A DNA stretch of 64,000 bases from Verrucomicrobia subdivision 3 bacterium UBA693 (GTDB lineage Bacteria; Verrucomicrobiota; Verrucomicrobiia; Limisphaerales; UBA8199), in the NCBI GenBank assembly GCA_002298785.1, contig DBMR01000018.1, positions 62,001-126,000 of the forward strand, read 5' to 3'. Shown here piece after piece: positions 8,478-17,640 of this stretch (positions are counted from its first letter, which is position 1; every line of letters begins with the position of its first letter). Under the pieces are notes generated by a model. The model was not told where the DNA came from and did not search any database. It saw only the letters and a program-made list of their open reading frames with translations. The position numbers and the translations under genes are program-made.

Positions 8478-10619
8478 ATGCAAGGACACTTATTGAAGGT
8501 TGTGAATCGGCTGCTATTAACGCTTGGTATTTGTATGATTGCGAACTCTGGATTGACTTCGACGACGACTCCCAGCACGGGCAACCCCCTGCTTGATGAA
8601 TGGGCAGCCCCATTTCACATACCGCCTTTCGCCGAGATCAAGGAGGAGCACTTCCTCCCGGCGGCGCGAGTCGGCATGGAGCGACAAAAAGCAGAAATCA
8701 CGGCGATTACCACCAATTCCGCCCCGCCCACGTTCCAGAATACGATTGAAGCTTTGGACCGCACGGGAGACCGCCTCAGCCGGGTCCAAACGGTTTTCGA
8801 AGTGCTGATGGGAGCAGAGACGAACGAAAAGCTGCAAGCGCTAGCCAGCGATTTGGCCCCGTTATTCTCAGCGCATTACGACTGGATTCTGCTCAACGAG
8901 ACCCTGTTCACTCGCATCAAATCGGTCTGGGATGCAGGCACAACCCTGTCACTCACGCCGGAACAACGGATGCTACTCGAACGCACTTACAAGCGGTTCG
9001 TCCGCGGTGGCGCCCTACTGGACCCGGTCAAAAAGAAACAACTGGAAAAGATCAACGAGGAATTGGCACTTCTCGCCGTCCGTTTCGGAGAAAACGTTCT
9101 GAAGGAAGTCAACGCCTACCGGTTGGTGGTCGAAAACAAGCACGACCTAGCTGGTTTGCCTGAACCACTCCTGGCCACCGCGTCCGAAGCCGCCCGCAAG
9201 ATCGGACTGGATGGCAAGTGGATTTTCACCCTTCAGGCGCCGAGCCTCTGGCCCTTTCTCCGCTACGCGGAAAACCGGGAGCTGCGCCAATCGATCTTCA
9301 ACGCCTACATCACCCGGTGCACACACGGCGATGCTACCGACAACAAAGCTGTCGCCTCCCGCATGGCCTCTCTGCGTGCACAACGGGCGAGATTGCTTGG
9401 CTTTGCCACCTGGGCGGATTATCTGCTGGACGACAACATGGCCAAGAATCCCGCCGGCGTTTACGATCTACTTAACCGACTGTGGACTCCCGCCAAAAGC
9501 GTAGCCGCGCGAGAAGCCGCCAGCTTCCAGGCTATGATCAAAGCCGAAGGCAAATCTTTCGAGCTCCAGCCCTGGGACTGGTTTTATTATGCCGAGAAGG
9601 TGCAACAGACCGAATACGCCCTGGATGGGGAAGCTCTGCGACCATACTTCAAACTGGAGAATGTCCGTGATGGCGCGTTCTGGGTGGCCAACCGGCTCTA
9701 TGGAATCACCTTCACAGAACTGAAGGGGCTGACCGCTTATAGCCCGGAAGTTCAATCTTTCGAGGTCAAAGATGCTGATGGCACACACCTTGCCGTGCTG
9801 TGCGTTGATTATCATCCGCGCCCAGGCAAACGTTCCGGCGCCTGGGAAACCCTGGCCCGGCCCTGTTGGGTCGAGAACGGAAAGCTGAATCGCCCGATCG
9901 TCTTGAATGTCTGCAATTTCTCGCGGCCCACCGGCAACCGCCCCGCGCTGCTGACCACGGAGGAAGTGGATACCTTGTTCCACGAATTTGGCCATGCGCT
10001 ACACGTGATCTTCTCACAAGTGAATTATGTCGGCCTCGCAAATGTCGCGCTCGATTTCTGCGAACTCCCCTCCCAAATCATGGAGAATTGGGCTTTCCAA
10101 CCCGAGGTGCTTCAACACTACGCGCGGCATTGGCAGACGGGCGAAGTCATCCCCGCGGCGCTGGTCGAAAAGTTGCAACGCGCCGAAAAATTCAACCAGG
10201 GCTTCAAAACTGTCGAATACCTGGCGGCCTCCTTTCTCGACCTGGAATGGCATACATTGTCGGACACCGGCGAACCGGACACCGCTGCATTGGAACGAAT
10301 TGCCGTGTCGAGGATGGGGATACCTCCGCAGATCGTCCCGCGCTACCGTAGCACCTATTTCCAGCATATATTTTCGGAGACCTTTGGCTATTCCTCGGGT
10401 TACTACAGCTACATTTGGGCGGAAGTGCTCGATGCCGACGCCTTCCAGGCGTTTAAGGAACACGGAATCTTTGACTCCGCCACCGCCCGGTCATTCCGGC
10501 AGAACATCCTGGCGAAAGGTTACATCGAGGAACCAATGACGCTCTACCGGCGCTTCCGTGGACGCGGACCAGCGGTGGAACCGCTGCTCGAAAAGCGCGG
10601 GCTCCTGGCAAAACCCTGA
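8478..10619 (+). CDS. M3 family oligopeptidase (peptidyl-dipeptidase Dcp/oligopeptidase A type)
   Basis: A 713-residue zinc peptidase, the usual length for Dcp/OpdA. The zinc motif HEFGH starts at His502 (LFHEFGHALH), and the third ligand is expected in DFCELPSQIMENW near 531. NPLLDEWAAPFHIPPF at the N-terminus and the final YRRFRGRGPAVEPLLEKRGL are typical family landmarks. MVNRLLLTLGICMIANS-like hydrophobic residues after the start suggest an export signal, so it may act in the periplasm. ATG at 8478 was chosen; a GTG at 8505 (VNRLLLTLG) would give a shorter, cleaner signal peptide and is a real alternative. It should cleave short peptides. It is transcribed divergently from the TMTC-like gene. 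Confidence 0.9.
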   Translation: MQGHLLKVVNRLLLTLGICMIANSGLTSTTTPSTGNPLLDEWAAPFHIPPFAEIKEEHFLPAARVGMERQKAEITAITTNSAPPTFQNTIEALDRTGDRLSRVQTVFEVLMGAETNEKLQALASDLAPLFSAHYDWILLNETLFTRIKSVWDAGTTLSLTPEQRMLLERTYKRFVRGGALLDPVKKKQLEKINEELALLAVRFGENVLKEVNAYRLVVENKHDLAGLPEPLLATASEAARKIGLDGKWIFTLQAPSLWPFLRYAENRELRQSIFNAYITRCTHGDATDNKAVASRMASLRAQRARLLGFATWADYLLDDNMAKNPAGVYDLLNRLWTPAKSVAAREAASFQAMIKAEGKSFELQPWDWFYYAEKVQQTEYALDGEALRPYFKLENVRDGAFWVANRLYGITFTELKGLTAYSPEVQSFEVKDADGTHLAVLCVDYHPRPGKRSGAWETLARPCWVENGKLNRPIVLNVCNFSRPTGNRPALLTTEEVDTLFHEFGHALHVIFSQVNYVGLANVALDFCELPSQIMENWAFQPEVLQHYARHWQTGEVIPAALVEKLQRAEKFNQGFKTVEYLAASFLDLEWHTLSDTGEPDTAALERIAVSRMGIPPQIVPRYRSTYFQHIFSETFGYSSGYYSYIWAEVLDADAFQAFKEHGIFDSATARSFRQNILAKGYIEEPMTLYRRFRGRGPAVEPLLEKRGLLAKP

Positions 10620-10635
10620 AGCCGGCTCAGCAGCT

Positions 10636-13600
10636 TCAGAGCGGCGCTGGCGGTTTTCCCACTTCCTCGGCGGCGGTGGTTACCCGGCGTTCGAGTTCAT
10701 CAAGCACCAGGAACCATCCGCGCTTGGGCGCAACCGGGATTGACTCACCCGGTTTCCAGCAGCGTTCCGTTTGCATTCCGGGGATCGCCGGCGCGTAAAG
10801 AAATGACCGCTCCGGATTCAATCCCAGTTGCTTCCAGTCGATTTTCAGATCCACTTGCGTTTCCGCCGGATCCCAACTTCCAATCGCGACGAAACTACGA
10901 CCCGGCTTTCTATACACGGAGACCAGGATGTTGGTGCGTCCACTCTGCACGGGACAGTTCCCCGTGAAGAACGGCAGAAATTCCGTGCCCTGAATTCCGA
11001 ATTCGTCCCAGACTTTCCAAAGGCCGCGCGGGTCGCCGGACCACGGCAAGCGTGCGGTTTCTCCAAAAACCATGCCACGCCAGGGATTGGCGCCATCGAG
11101 CATCTCTCCCATGACACCGAATGGCAAACCCGACATCTCGACCAGCCAGAAATCCGGCGTCACGGCGTTGGCATCAAAGCCTTCCCCGAGCCACAGTCGA
11201 TCCAGGTATGGCAGGATTTCCATGTAGATCGTCAGGTTATTGGCGAAACCGGCCCAACGATTGAAATGGTTCCAAGTGTGCAGGTCGATTAAGCGGCCCG
11301 GCCGAGAGTCAAGGATCCGCCGCGCGCGCCGGAGGCTGGTCGCGTCCAAAGCGGTATCATCGATATACATACCGTCAAAGTCTGCTTTTTCCACAAGCCA
11401 CCGCAGCCCCTCCAGGTAGAAATTATTCCAGCGTGAATCCGGCGTGGTAATGACCGACAAGTCAAGGTCACCATACGGAGCGCCAACCTGGGCCTCCCAG
11501 GCCGGGATAAACTGCTCCCGGAGGTTCTCCGTCAGCCACACATGAGGACCCCGCGGATGCAGGAGCGTGTGGGCTTCTCTACCGGGGCCAGGCAGGATGA
11601 TCTCGCCGTTGAACGAGTGGAGCGGAAACAGCTCCGGCATATTCTGGGTGATTTCCCGCGTGGTGTAATAAACCCGCAGCTTGATTCCTTTGGCGTGCGC
11701 CTTCTGCACAAGTTCGCGGAACGCAGGGAACGAGTCATCGCTGTAGGGGTAATTGATGTAGGGAGAGTAGAAGCTGGCGTGGTGCACGTTCAATACATTC
11801 GGGCCGCGCCGCGCGTCGGCGGTAGCCAGGGCATCGTCAATCGGTTGGCGCCCCGGTCCGCCCAGATGAGTGAAACGTACCGCCCACTGTTTCTCGGTGT
11901 CGAGTGTCCGGAATGGCGTCAGATAAATCTCAAAAATGAAATCGATCGTTTCCCCCTGCTTCAAGGACCGTGGCCCAGCATAAGCCCGCGCCACCACTTC
12001 ATCCCCCCCGGCGGACGCGATATCGATGCCGCCCAACCCCTCATTACCCCAGGATAAGGGCAAGCGCAGAGGACGAAACGAATAATAGATGTTAACCGGA
12101 GGTCGCAGGTAATTCGCGTCTTTGAAGCGGAGCATTAAACCCGCGTTCACATCGCCCAGCCAAAAACAATCCTGACGCCGGGTCACGTCCCACTTCCAAT
12201 TGACGCTTCCGGGAAATGCTCCTCCCTGGCGATTCAGTCCCATAAAATACCGGGCCACCTCCTTGCGAAAAGGCACCTCCAACCAGGCGTCCCTTAGTTT
12301 CAAGTCGCGATCCGCGGAAAGCCGGACGCGCACTTCGCCCGAACCGGTGTAATCAAGTCGGCCCGAGACCTGCGCGTAAAGGCCATCCGCGGTTGCATGC
12401 GCTTTCCAGGTCGCTTCCAACTCCGAACATTCGAGCTTCTCGAACTCGTTCTCCCAATGCAGCGGTCCGGAGGCAGGTTCAGCCAGGAAAGCCATCGGCC
12501 GCGCCAGAAGTTCCCTTGAGCTACCCAGAATTTGGGTGTTGGCCGGCGAGAAATAGCTGGCCGTTCGCAGCGGCAAACCGTTCTCTCCCAACTCCAATTC
12601 ACGTCCCAGAACTTTGATCAGCCTACCGGTGGTCTGCATGGAGGTAAACGGAGGCGTCAGCAGAGGTTCACTGCCGGCGGTCGAATCCAACCATCTTAAC
12701 CGGGATAAGTTCCTGGCCGTGGAATCGCCCTGATCGCGAACGGGCTCTCCTTGCACCTCCAACGTGATCTTGACTGGAAGATTACTGCCTGGGCCCACAT
12801 GCACTTGCGCGATCCCGCTCAAAAATCCACGCGCCTCCAACGGCACTGACACCCCTACCCACAAAACCTGTAGCTGACCTCGCTTTATCGCGATTTCCCG
12901 AGTGAACGCCTCTCCCAGGTTGTTGGTTCCACCGAGGCTGAGACATCGCACCGCACTTCCCGGGATGGTAGCCGCGTCGCCTTTGAGTTCTGAGAACCTG
13001 ACCGACAACGGTCCGGTGTCTTTCAATGCATACACGCCCAACTGAAAAACAAAGAACTCACCCGGACGAGCCACGCCTTGGAATTCAGGTTCCCTGCCCC
13101 GCCGCTGCACCAGTGATTTAGTGGAAGGCCATTGGCCAGGCCGGAGCGGTAACTCTCGGGTCTCCGTCAGGACCACTGCGGCTTCCCCTTCGCTATGGCG
13201 GAGGATTTCATGTATCGCAGCCGACCTGGCTTTGAGTTCAGCCACACTCATGATCGGGCGCGCCGCTTCGATTGGCTTCGAGGGACGGTTGTGAGTGGCG
13301 CCGGGATTCGAGTACCAGAAGATCGCCGCCGAGTAACCCAACAGATTCCACGGATTCCGGATATCAGTGCCAAATGAGGACTCCATGTCGAAAACGAGGC
13401 GCTCTTTGAACGGGATAGCATCGAGGCTGCGGGTGCGGGTGCAAATATTGAAGCCCGTGGTGGCACCATCCAAACCCCCAACCCGGGCGTTGGCCAGAAA
13501 AGGAACGCTAAACTCGTCCCGGCGCGTCGGAACCTCACCGCCTGCCCAGCCATAATAGTCTTCAGTACCGGTGCCGAAATGAGTCGGGAACCCCTTGTCC

Positions 13601-14874
13601 CAGGCGCCATCCACGTAAATCTTCTCGTCCCCCTCACCCCACCAACTCCCCTGCACGTTCAACACCGTCCAGGCGTCACCCACCAGGACGCCCTGTCCGC
13701 TTATATCAATAAAGTTCCAATCCTGAAACGGGGTGCCGTGCACGACGTCGTCCGGACGCCAGTTTGCGTGGAAATGCATCGACCGATCATCCCAATCCCA
13801 GGTCGAGGTCTGGGTCTCCACCGCAACTTCGACTGGCTCAGCCCCCAGATTCAGCAGGCAGATCGAGGCGGCGCTTCGATAAGGCATCACCCAACGGCAT
13901 TCCAAAGTTCCGTCAGCAGTAACCGTGCGCTGCCACGTTTGGATTGGATGCAAGGAATCCGCGCTGCAAAAGAAGTCCCCAACAGGACACCAGGCGGTTT
14001 CCTGCCCGTCAAAGGTCATCGTCAGCACCGTGGATCGCAACAACTCCGGATGCAGAGACGCCGTGGGCAGTTTCACAATTAACGACCGTATGGCACCCGG
14101 GCCGGCAGGTTGCTTCAGCTCCAATCTTCCACCGGGCTCCACTTTCGCCGATTTCCGATCTCCGCCCGAGCCAGGTGCGGAAGCGTTGGTTAGCGCTCCG
14201 GCCGCATGCTCGAGATCCACGATGGCCGCCTCGGACGCAAGGCGACTGTAAGTCTCCACTTTTGTTTCCGCTGTGTAAGCACGGTAGTTTATCAGGTAAT
14301 AAAACGGTTTGCCGGTCATGGTGACTTTGCAGTTCCGGGCAAATGGAATCGGGAAATAGCTATTCCCCGCCCGCGCCGTCAGCATGCTGAGCGGTGGTTT
14401 AAAGGACCCCTTGCCGGTCACCAAGTCGATCAGACTCTCGTCCAAAACCGGTGTCGCTTCACCATCGAGATAAATCCGTACATTCGGCCCTTTGCGATCC
14501 TGAAAACCGTAATAGAAATACGGCGTCCACATTTTTGTGAGGCACCCGGGTCCTTGATGTTCCATGATCACCCATTCAGTGACCCCATTTATTTCCTCCG
14601 TGCGAAGGAATCCCAATCCGTCACTATCGGCAAACCAGCCGGTGGTATCCTGGTTGGGTTGCGTACGATTCGTTGAGGCCCGATTGTAACTTGAAGCCTG
14701 CAGACACTGATAGCCGGGTCTGGGGAACCGAGCCAACGCCTCCCGGTCAGTCATTTCCGTGAATAATGACCGCAAAGTCACCGCTTGACCGCTGGCAGGC
14801 AATACTGCAAACAGCAACAGGCAACCGCCCCAAATTACCTGGATAAAAGAGCGTGGCTTCAGATTCGCAAACAT
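10636..14874 (-). CDS. giant secreted GH172 (DUF2961) plus DUF6067-like glycoside hydrolase fusion
   Basis: 1412 residues with a signal peptide (IQVIWGGCLLLFAVLPASGQA). Residues about 30-530 form a GH172/DUF2961 domain: QGPGCLTKMWTPYF, YFPIPFARNCKVTM and the signature HFGTGTEDYYGWAGG near 430. Characterised GH172 enzymes act on fructofuranosyl or D-arabinofuranosyl linkages. Residues about 800-1395 contain a second unit with a (beta/alpha)8-like section (ADFDGMYIDDTALD near 1165, then ILDSRPGRLIDLHTWN and MSGLPFGVMGEMLDG), resembling DUF6067/GH123-type proteins. A beta-rich linker joins them. Two glycoside hydrolase-like halves in one polypeptide suggest processive attack on one polymer. The C-terminus abuts the convergent M3 peptidase gene (16 bases). 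The DUF6067 label is less certain than GH172. Confidence 0.75.
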   Translation of the reverse strand: MFANLKPRSFIQVIWGGCLLLFAVLPASGQAVTLRSLFTEMTDREALARFPRPGYQCLQASSYNRASTNRTQPNQDTTGWFADSDGLGFLRTEEINGVTEWVIMEHQGPGCLTKMWTPYFYYGFQDRKGPNVRIYLDGEATPVLDESLIDLVTGKGSFKPPLSMLTARAGNSYFPIPFARNCKVTMTGKPFYYLINYRAYTAETKVETYSRLASEAAIVDLEHAAGALTNASAPGSGGDRKSAKVEPGGRLELKQPAGPGAIRSLIVKLPTASLHPELLRSTVLTMTFDGQETAWCPVGDFFCSADSLHPIQTWQRTVTADGTLECRWVMPYRSAASICLLNLGAEPVEVAVETQTSTWDWDDRSMHFHANWRPDDVVHGTPFQDWNFIDISGQGVLVGDAWTVLNVQGSWWGEGDEKIYVDGAWDKGFPTHFGTGTEDYYGWAGGEVPTRRDEFSVPFLANARVGGLDGATTGFNICTRTRSLDAIPFKERLVFDMESSFGTDIRNPWNLLGYSAAIFWYSNPGATHNRPSKPIEAARPIMSVAELKARSAAIHEILRHSEGEAAVVLTETRELPLRPGQWPSTKSLVQRRGREPEFQGVARPGEFFVFQLGVYALKDTGPLSVRFSELKGDAATIPGSAVRCLSLGGTNNLGEAFTREIAIKRGQLQVLWVGVSVPLEARGFLSGIAQVHVGPGSNLPVKITLEVQGEPVRDQGDSTARNLSRLRWLDSTAGSEPLLTPPFTSMQTTGRLIKVLGRELELGENGLPLRTASYFSPANTQILGSSRELLARPMAFLAEPASGPLHWENEFEKLECSELEATWKAHATADGLYAQVSGRLDYTGSGEVRVRLSADRDLKLRDAWLEVPFRKEVARYFMGLNRQGGAFPGSVNWKWDVTRRQDCFWLGDVNAGLMLRFKDANYLRPPVNIYYSFRPLRLPLSWGNEGLGGIDIASAGGDEVVARAYAGPRSLKQGETIDFIFEIYLTPFRTLDTEKQWAVRFTHLGGPGRQPIDDALATADARRGPNVLNVHHASFYSPYINYPYSDDSFPAFRELVQKAHAKGIKLRVYYTTREITQNMPELFPLHSFNGEIILPGPGREAHTLLHPRGPHVWLTENLREQFIPAWEAQVGAPYGDLDLSVITTPDSRWNNFYLEGLRWLVEKADFDGMYIDDTALDATSLRRARRILDSRPGRLIDLHTWNHFNRWAGFANNLTIYMEILPYLDRLWLGEGFDANAVTPDFWLVEMSGLPFGVMGEMLDGANPWRGMVFGETARLPWSGDPRGLWKVWDEFGIQGTEFLPFFTGNCPVQSGRTNILVSVYRKPGRSFVAIGSWDPAETQVDLKIDWKQLGLNPERSFLYAPAIPGMQTERCWKPGESIPVAPKRGWFLVLDELERRVTTAAEEVGKPPAPL

Positions 14875-15093
14875 AGAGTCTTGTTGAGAAAGCTCATCGA
14901 GCGAGCTTTGATGCCCCTGGATGTTTCATATGGTCTGCGGATAAATGCCAACAAGCGCCTGCTTTATCGAGACTTTTCGGAGCGGTAACCGGACAAGTCG
15001 CCCGGGCGCCCGGCACCACCGGCAATCAGGCAGCCCCAGGCATCCAAGTCAACAAACTTGTTGTGCTTAATACCGGCCATTACCCTGCCCTCC

Positions 15094-15789
15094 ATGGAAA
15101 ACCTCTACCATCGGGAAGAACATTTCCGGGGCGGCGACACCGTCAAGGACATCGTGATTGGCATGTCGGATGGCCTGACCGTCCCCTTTGCCTTGGCCGC
15201 CGGTATTTCGGGGGCGATCAGCGCCGCCCACATCGTGGTCACCGCCGGTTTTGCGGAGATCGCGGCCGGTTCAATCGCCATGGGGTTGGGTGGTTACCTG
15301 GCGGCCCGAAGCGAAGCCGAGCATTACCAGAGTGAACTGGCACGGGAGGAGAGCGAAATTCGTGAAAAGCCGGAGGTCGAAGCCGAAGAAGTCGCCGAGT
15401 TCTTCCGGCAATACGGATTAACCGATCAGGAATACGGACCGGTCGTGAACGGTTTGCGACGACAGCCGACGGCCTGGCGCGATTTTATGATGCGCTTTGA
15501 ATTGGGACTGGAAGCCCCCGACCCGAAGCGGGCCATGCAGAGCGCCGTGACCATCGCGGTATCTTACATCGTCGGCGGGATCATCCCCCTCGCTCCTTAC
15601 GTCGCCTTTCGCAACATCCACACAGCGTTTTACTTCTCGGTGGTATTCACGCTCACGGCGCTGGCGGTGTTTGGTTTCGTGAAAGGCAAATTCACCGGAG
15701 TCTCGAGGATCAAAAGCGCGCTGCAAACCGTCCTGGTGGGTGGACTGGCGGCCGGCGTGGCCTACGCCCTCGCAAAGCTGATTTCCTAA
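15094..15789 (+). CDS. VIT1/CCC1-family divalent metal transporter
   Basis: A 231-residue protein starting MENLYHREEHFRGGD. The family signature KDIVIGMSDGLTVPFALAAG lies at about 20-40 in the first membrane helix. Five hydrophobic segments are visible. Between helices two and three is a Glu-rich loop (EEVAEFFRQYGLTDQEY), the metal-binding region in plant VIT1. These transporters move Fe2+ or Mn2+ out of the cytosol. Upstream frame extension to 15058 uses TTG and was rejected in favour of this ATG. It is separated from the pgl gene by a short convergent gap. Metal specificity cannot be read from sequence. Confidence 0.85.
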   Translation: MENLYHREEHFRGGDTVKDIVIGMSDGLTVPFALAAGISGAISAAHIVVTAGFAEIAAGSIAMGLGGYLAARSEAEHYQSELAREESEIREKPEVEAEEVAEFFRQYGLTDQEYGPVVNGLRRQPTAWRDFMMRFELGLEAPDPKRAMQSAVTIAVSYIVGGIIPLAPYVAFRNIHTAFYFSVVFTLTALAVFGFVKGKFTGVSRIKSALQTVLVGGLAAGVAYALAKLIS

Positions 15790-15826
15790 CCGCAGGCCTG
15801 AGCCTCCTCCTCAGCACCCGAAACTA

Positions 15827-16540
15827 TCAGATGCCCTGCACCCCGTGCCCGACTGCACCAGCACTGGCTGGCACGTCCGCGATTATCCGGCCTCGCTGCT
15901 GATTCACGCGACCGGCCGGAATCGACCCATCGGCCGCACGAAGCCGCGCCAACATTCCAGCCTTTTCGGCGCCGGTGACCAGCCACAGAATGCGCCGGGC
16001 ACGGTTCAGGATTGGATAGGTCAAGGTAATGCGTCGCCGCTGCTGGTAAATGCCAGTTACCGCGACATCGCGATCCATCAGGTCCAGAACCGGGTCATTG
16101 GGTATCAGGGAAGCCGTGTGACCATCGGGACCAAGGCCAAGATGTACCAGGTCGAGCACGGACGGTTTGCCCGCAAGCTGTTCGAGGACCGACGCATAAC
16201 GTCGAGCGGCGTTTTCAAAGTCCGAATCCTCGACTGGCATCGCGTGAATTTGCTGCGCTGAAAGCAGCGTTTGATTGAGCAAACTCTCCAACAAATGCGT
16301 GAGGTTTCGATCCGGATGACCTGCCGGGGCAACACGCTCGTCTACTTGCACGATGTGCACGTGCTCCCACGGCACCTCCTCCCCGGCGAGCGCGCGCAGC
16401 ATTTGCCACGGCGTTCGGCCACCACTCACCGCCATCACGAAGCGGCCGCGGGCGGCGACGCCACTCCGCGCTTCCGCGGAAATTACCCGGGCCGCTTCCA
16501 GCGCCGCCGCTTCGGCATCCACCAGCACTTTGATCTCCAT
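15827..16540 (-). CDS. pgl: 6-phosphogluconolactonase
   Basis: 237 residues, the normal length for the DevB/Pgl family. Motifs are VMAVSGGRTPWQML (phosphate-binding SGGxTP), VDERVAP and LGLGPDGHTASLIP. The enzyme hydrolyses 6-phosphogluconolactone in the oxidative pentose phosphate pathway, in the cytoplasm. The start at 16540 (MEIKVLVDAEA) was chosen because it fits the family and has an AGGA seven bases upstream; the same frame stays open to an ATG at 16687 but would add a 49-residue Cys- and Pro-rich extension. No zwf or gnd gene is adjacent. Convergent with the metal transporter gene. Confidence 0.9.
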   Translation of the reverse strand: MEIKVLVDAEAAALEAARVISAEARSGVAARGRFVMAVSGGRTPWQMLRALAGEEVPWEHVHIVQVDERVAPAGHPDRNLTHLLESLLNQTLLSAQQIHAMPVEDSDFENAARRYASVLEQLAGKPSVLDLVHLGLGPDGHTASLIPNDPVLDLMDRDVAVTGIYQQRRRITLTYPILNRARRILWLVTGAEKAGMLARLRAADGSIPAGRVNQQRGRIIADVPASAGAVGHGVQGI

Positions 16541-16875
16541 CGCTAATCCTGTGTCATTGCCCGTTAGGGGGCGTCCGGGTTCGAGTTCCTCAACCAGTTC
16601 ATCTTGAGGACGCAAGGGTAGAGCCGGATCAAACTCGTAGCAAGGCGCGTGGGAGATGCACGATCCACAATCGCCCTGAATTTCCATGCATCAGTTGACA
16701 CGCTCGCGGTCATAAGCCAGAATTTATCATGGTTGGTAGGGTCAAATCACCGTTGCCCCTTGCCCGCGCAACTTCCGGCCGTTGCGGGCCAGCCAAATCT
16801 GCTCCCTACACTGTGCCGTCGATTAACCACGATTCCACTCGAATAACTCCAACCTCGGCTATGCTGTCATAAGCT
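16541..16875. promoter_or_regulatory. divergent spacer between pgl and SHH/HNH-like gene
   Basis: A 335-base region between two divergent starts, so it should hold both promoters. An imperfect inverted repeat (gcccgcgcaac at 16762-16772, gttgcgggc at 16781-16789) sits in the middle without a T-run. I cannot identify promoter hexamers. The minus-strand frame of pgl continues open to 16687 but looks non-coding. Confidence 0.35.
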
Positions 16876-17586
16876 ATGTGGGACAAGATCAAATCCATTA
16901 CCGACGCCCGCTGCCTTGAGGCGTTGGATTCGTATGGCGAGATGTGGTTGCTGCCGGCACCACAGATCCCCTCGTTGTCGCCTTCCGGGTGGCTCGTCGG
17001 AAAATATAAGGAGCAGACCAGGCTCGCCACCGACCTGCGGACTTCTGCGAAGTTGCGGCAGATCCTCACCGATTCCCAGGTCCGGTTCGGCCTGCGGGAA
17101 TCCGATCGCCCACCCGCGGACGTCGTGCGCAAAAAGGCTTACGGATCCACCGTGGTCGGCGAGAACAGTTCCAAAGATTTCACTGCACAACGGATCCAGG
17201 CGCTGGCCACCCCCGTGCGTCCCGGTGCACCGCCGGTAAACCGTCTCTCCGACCAGGAGGATAATGTCGCACAATTCTGGGCCACCCAAACTCCCCAGTC
17301 TCATCACATCGTGGAATTCAACCATCTGCGTGACATTGGGAAGAGCACCAGGCGAGGATCAGGCGAGTTGGATCGCGGTCAACTGCCTTGTGTGCTGTTG
17401 ATGGCCGAATTTCATCAGCGTTACATCAGTTCCATCCTCAAAAAGACGCACGGCTGGAGCCAGGCCGAATTGCTGGCGGGCCTGGTGAAAGTCTACTCCG
17501 ATATTTACACGATGCGCACCGATCTGTTGCGGCCGTTATGGGAGGTATCAAGGATTGTCCTCCACGCGGCCGGGGTCCAAAAATAA
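16876..17586 (+). CDS. unassigned protein with SHH/HNH-type nuclease motif
   Basis: 236 residues, no signal peptide or membrane segment. The N-terminal 130 residues match nothing I recognise. Residues 142-149 read SHHIVEFN and are followed by LPCVLLMAEFHQRY with His180. A double His, then Asn, then a distant LP...H is the pattern of the AHH/SHH/GHH branch of HNH (endonuclease VII) nucleases, many of which are toxin tips in polymorphic toxin systems. Here it is a stand-alone protein with no delivery domain, and no immunity-like gene sits next to it: the next gene is convergent iolG. It could be a housekeeping or defensive nuclease, an orphan toxin domain, or an unrelated protein with a chance motif. 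Confidence 0.5.
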   Translation: MWDKIKSITDARCLEALDSYGEMWLLPAPQIPSLSPSGWLVGKYKEQTRLATDLRTSAKLRQILTDSQVRFGLRESDRPPADVVRKKAYGSTVVGENSSKDFTAQRIQALATPVRPGAPPVNRLSDQEDNVAQFWATQTPQSHHIVEFNHLRDIGKSTRRGSGELDRGQLPCVLLMAEFHQRYISSILKKTHGWSQAELLAGLVKVYSDIYTMRTDLLRPLWEVSRIVLHAAGVQK

Positions 17587-17589
17587 GCA

Positions 17590-17615
17590 CACAGTCGCGG
17601 CGAGGTGCCGCTGTG
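17590..17615. terminator. possible bidirectional hairpin between convergent genes
   Basis: CACAG and CGGC pair with GCCG and CTGTG around a five-base loop, with a three-base bulge. It lies between the stops of the SHH-like gene and iolG. There is no T-run, so termination is only suggested by position. Confidence 0.3.
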
Positions 17616-17640
17616 ATCGTCAGCCCGAGTCGGCACGGGT

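Noticed and set aside
16541..16687. N-terminal extension of pgl from an ATG at 16687
   Set aside because: It would add 49 residues outside the family length, and the start at 16540 has a better ribosome-binding site.
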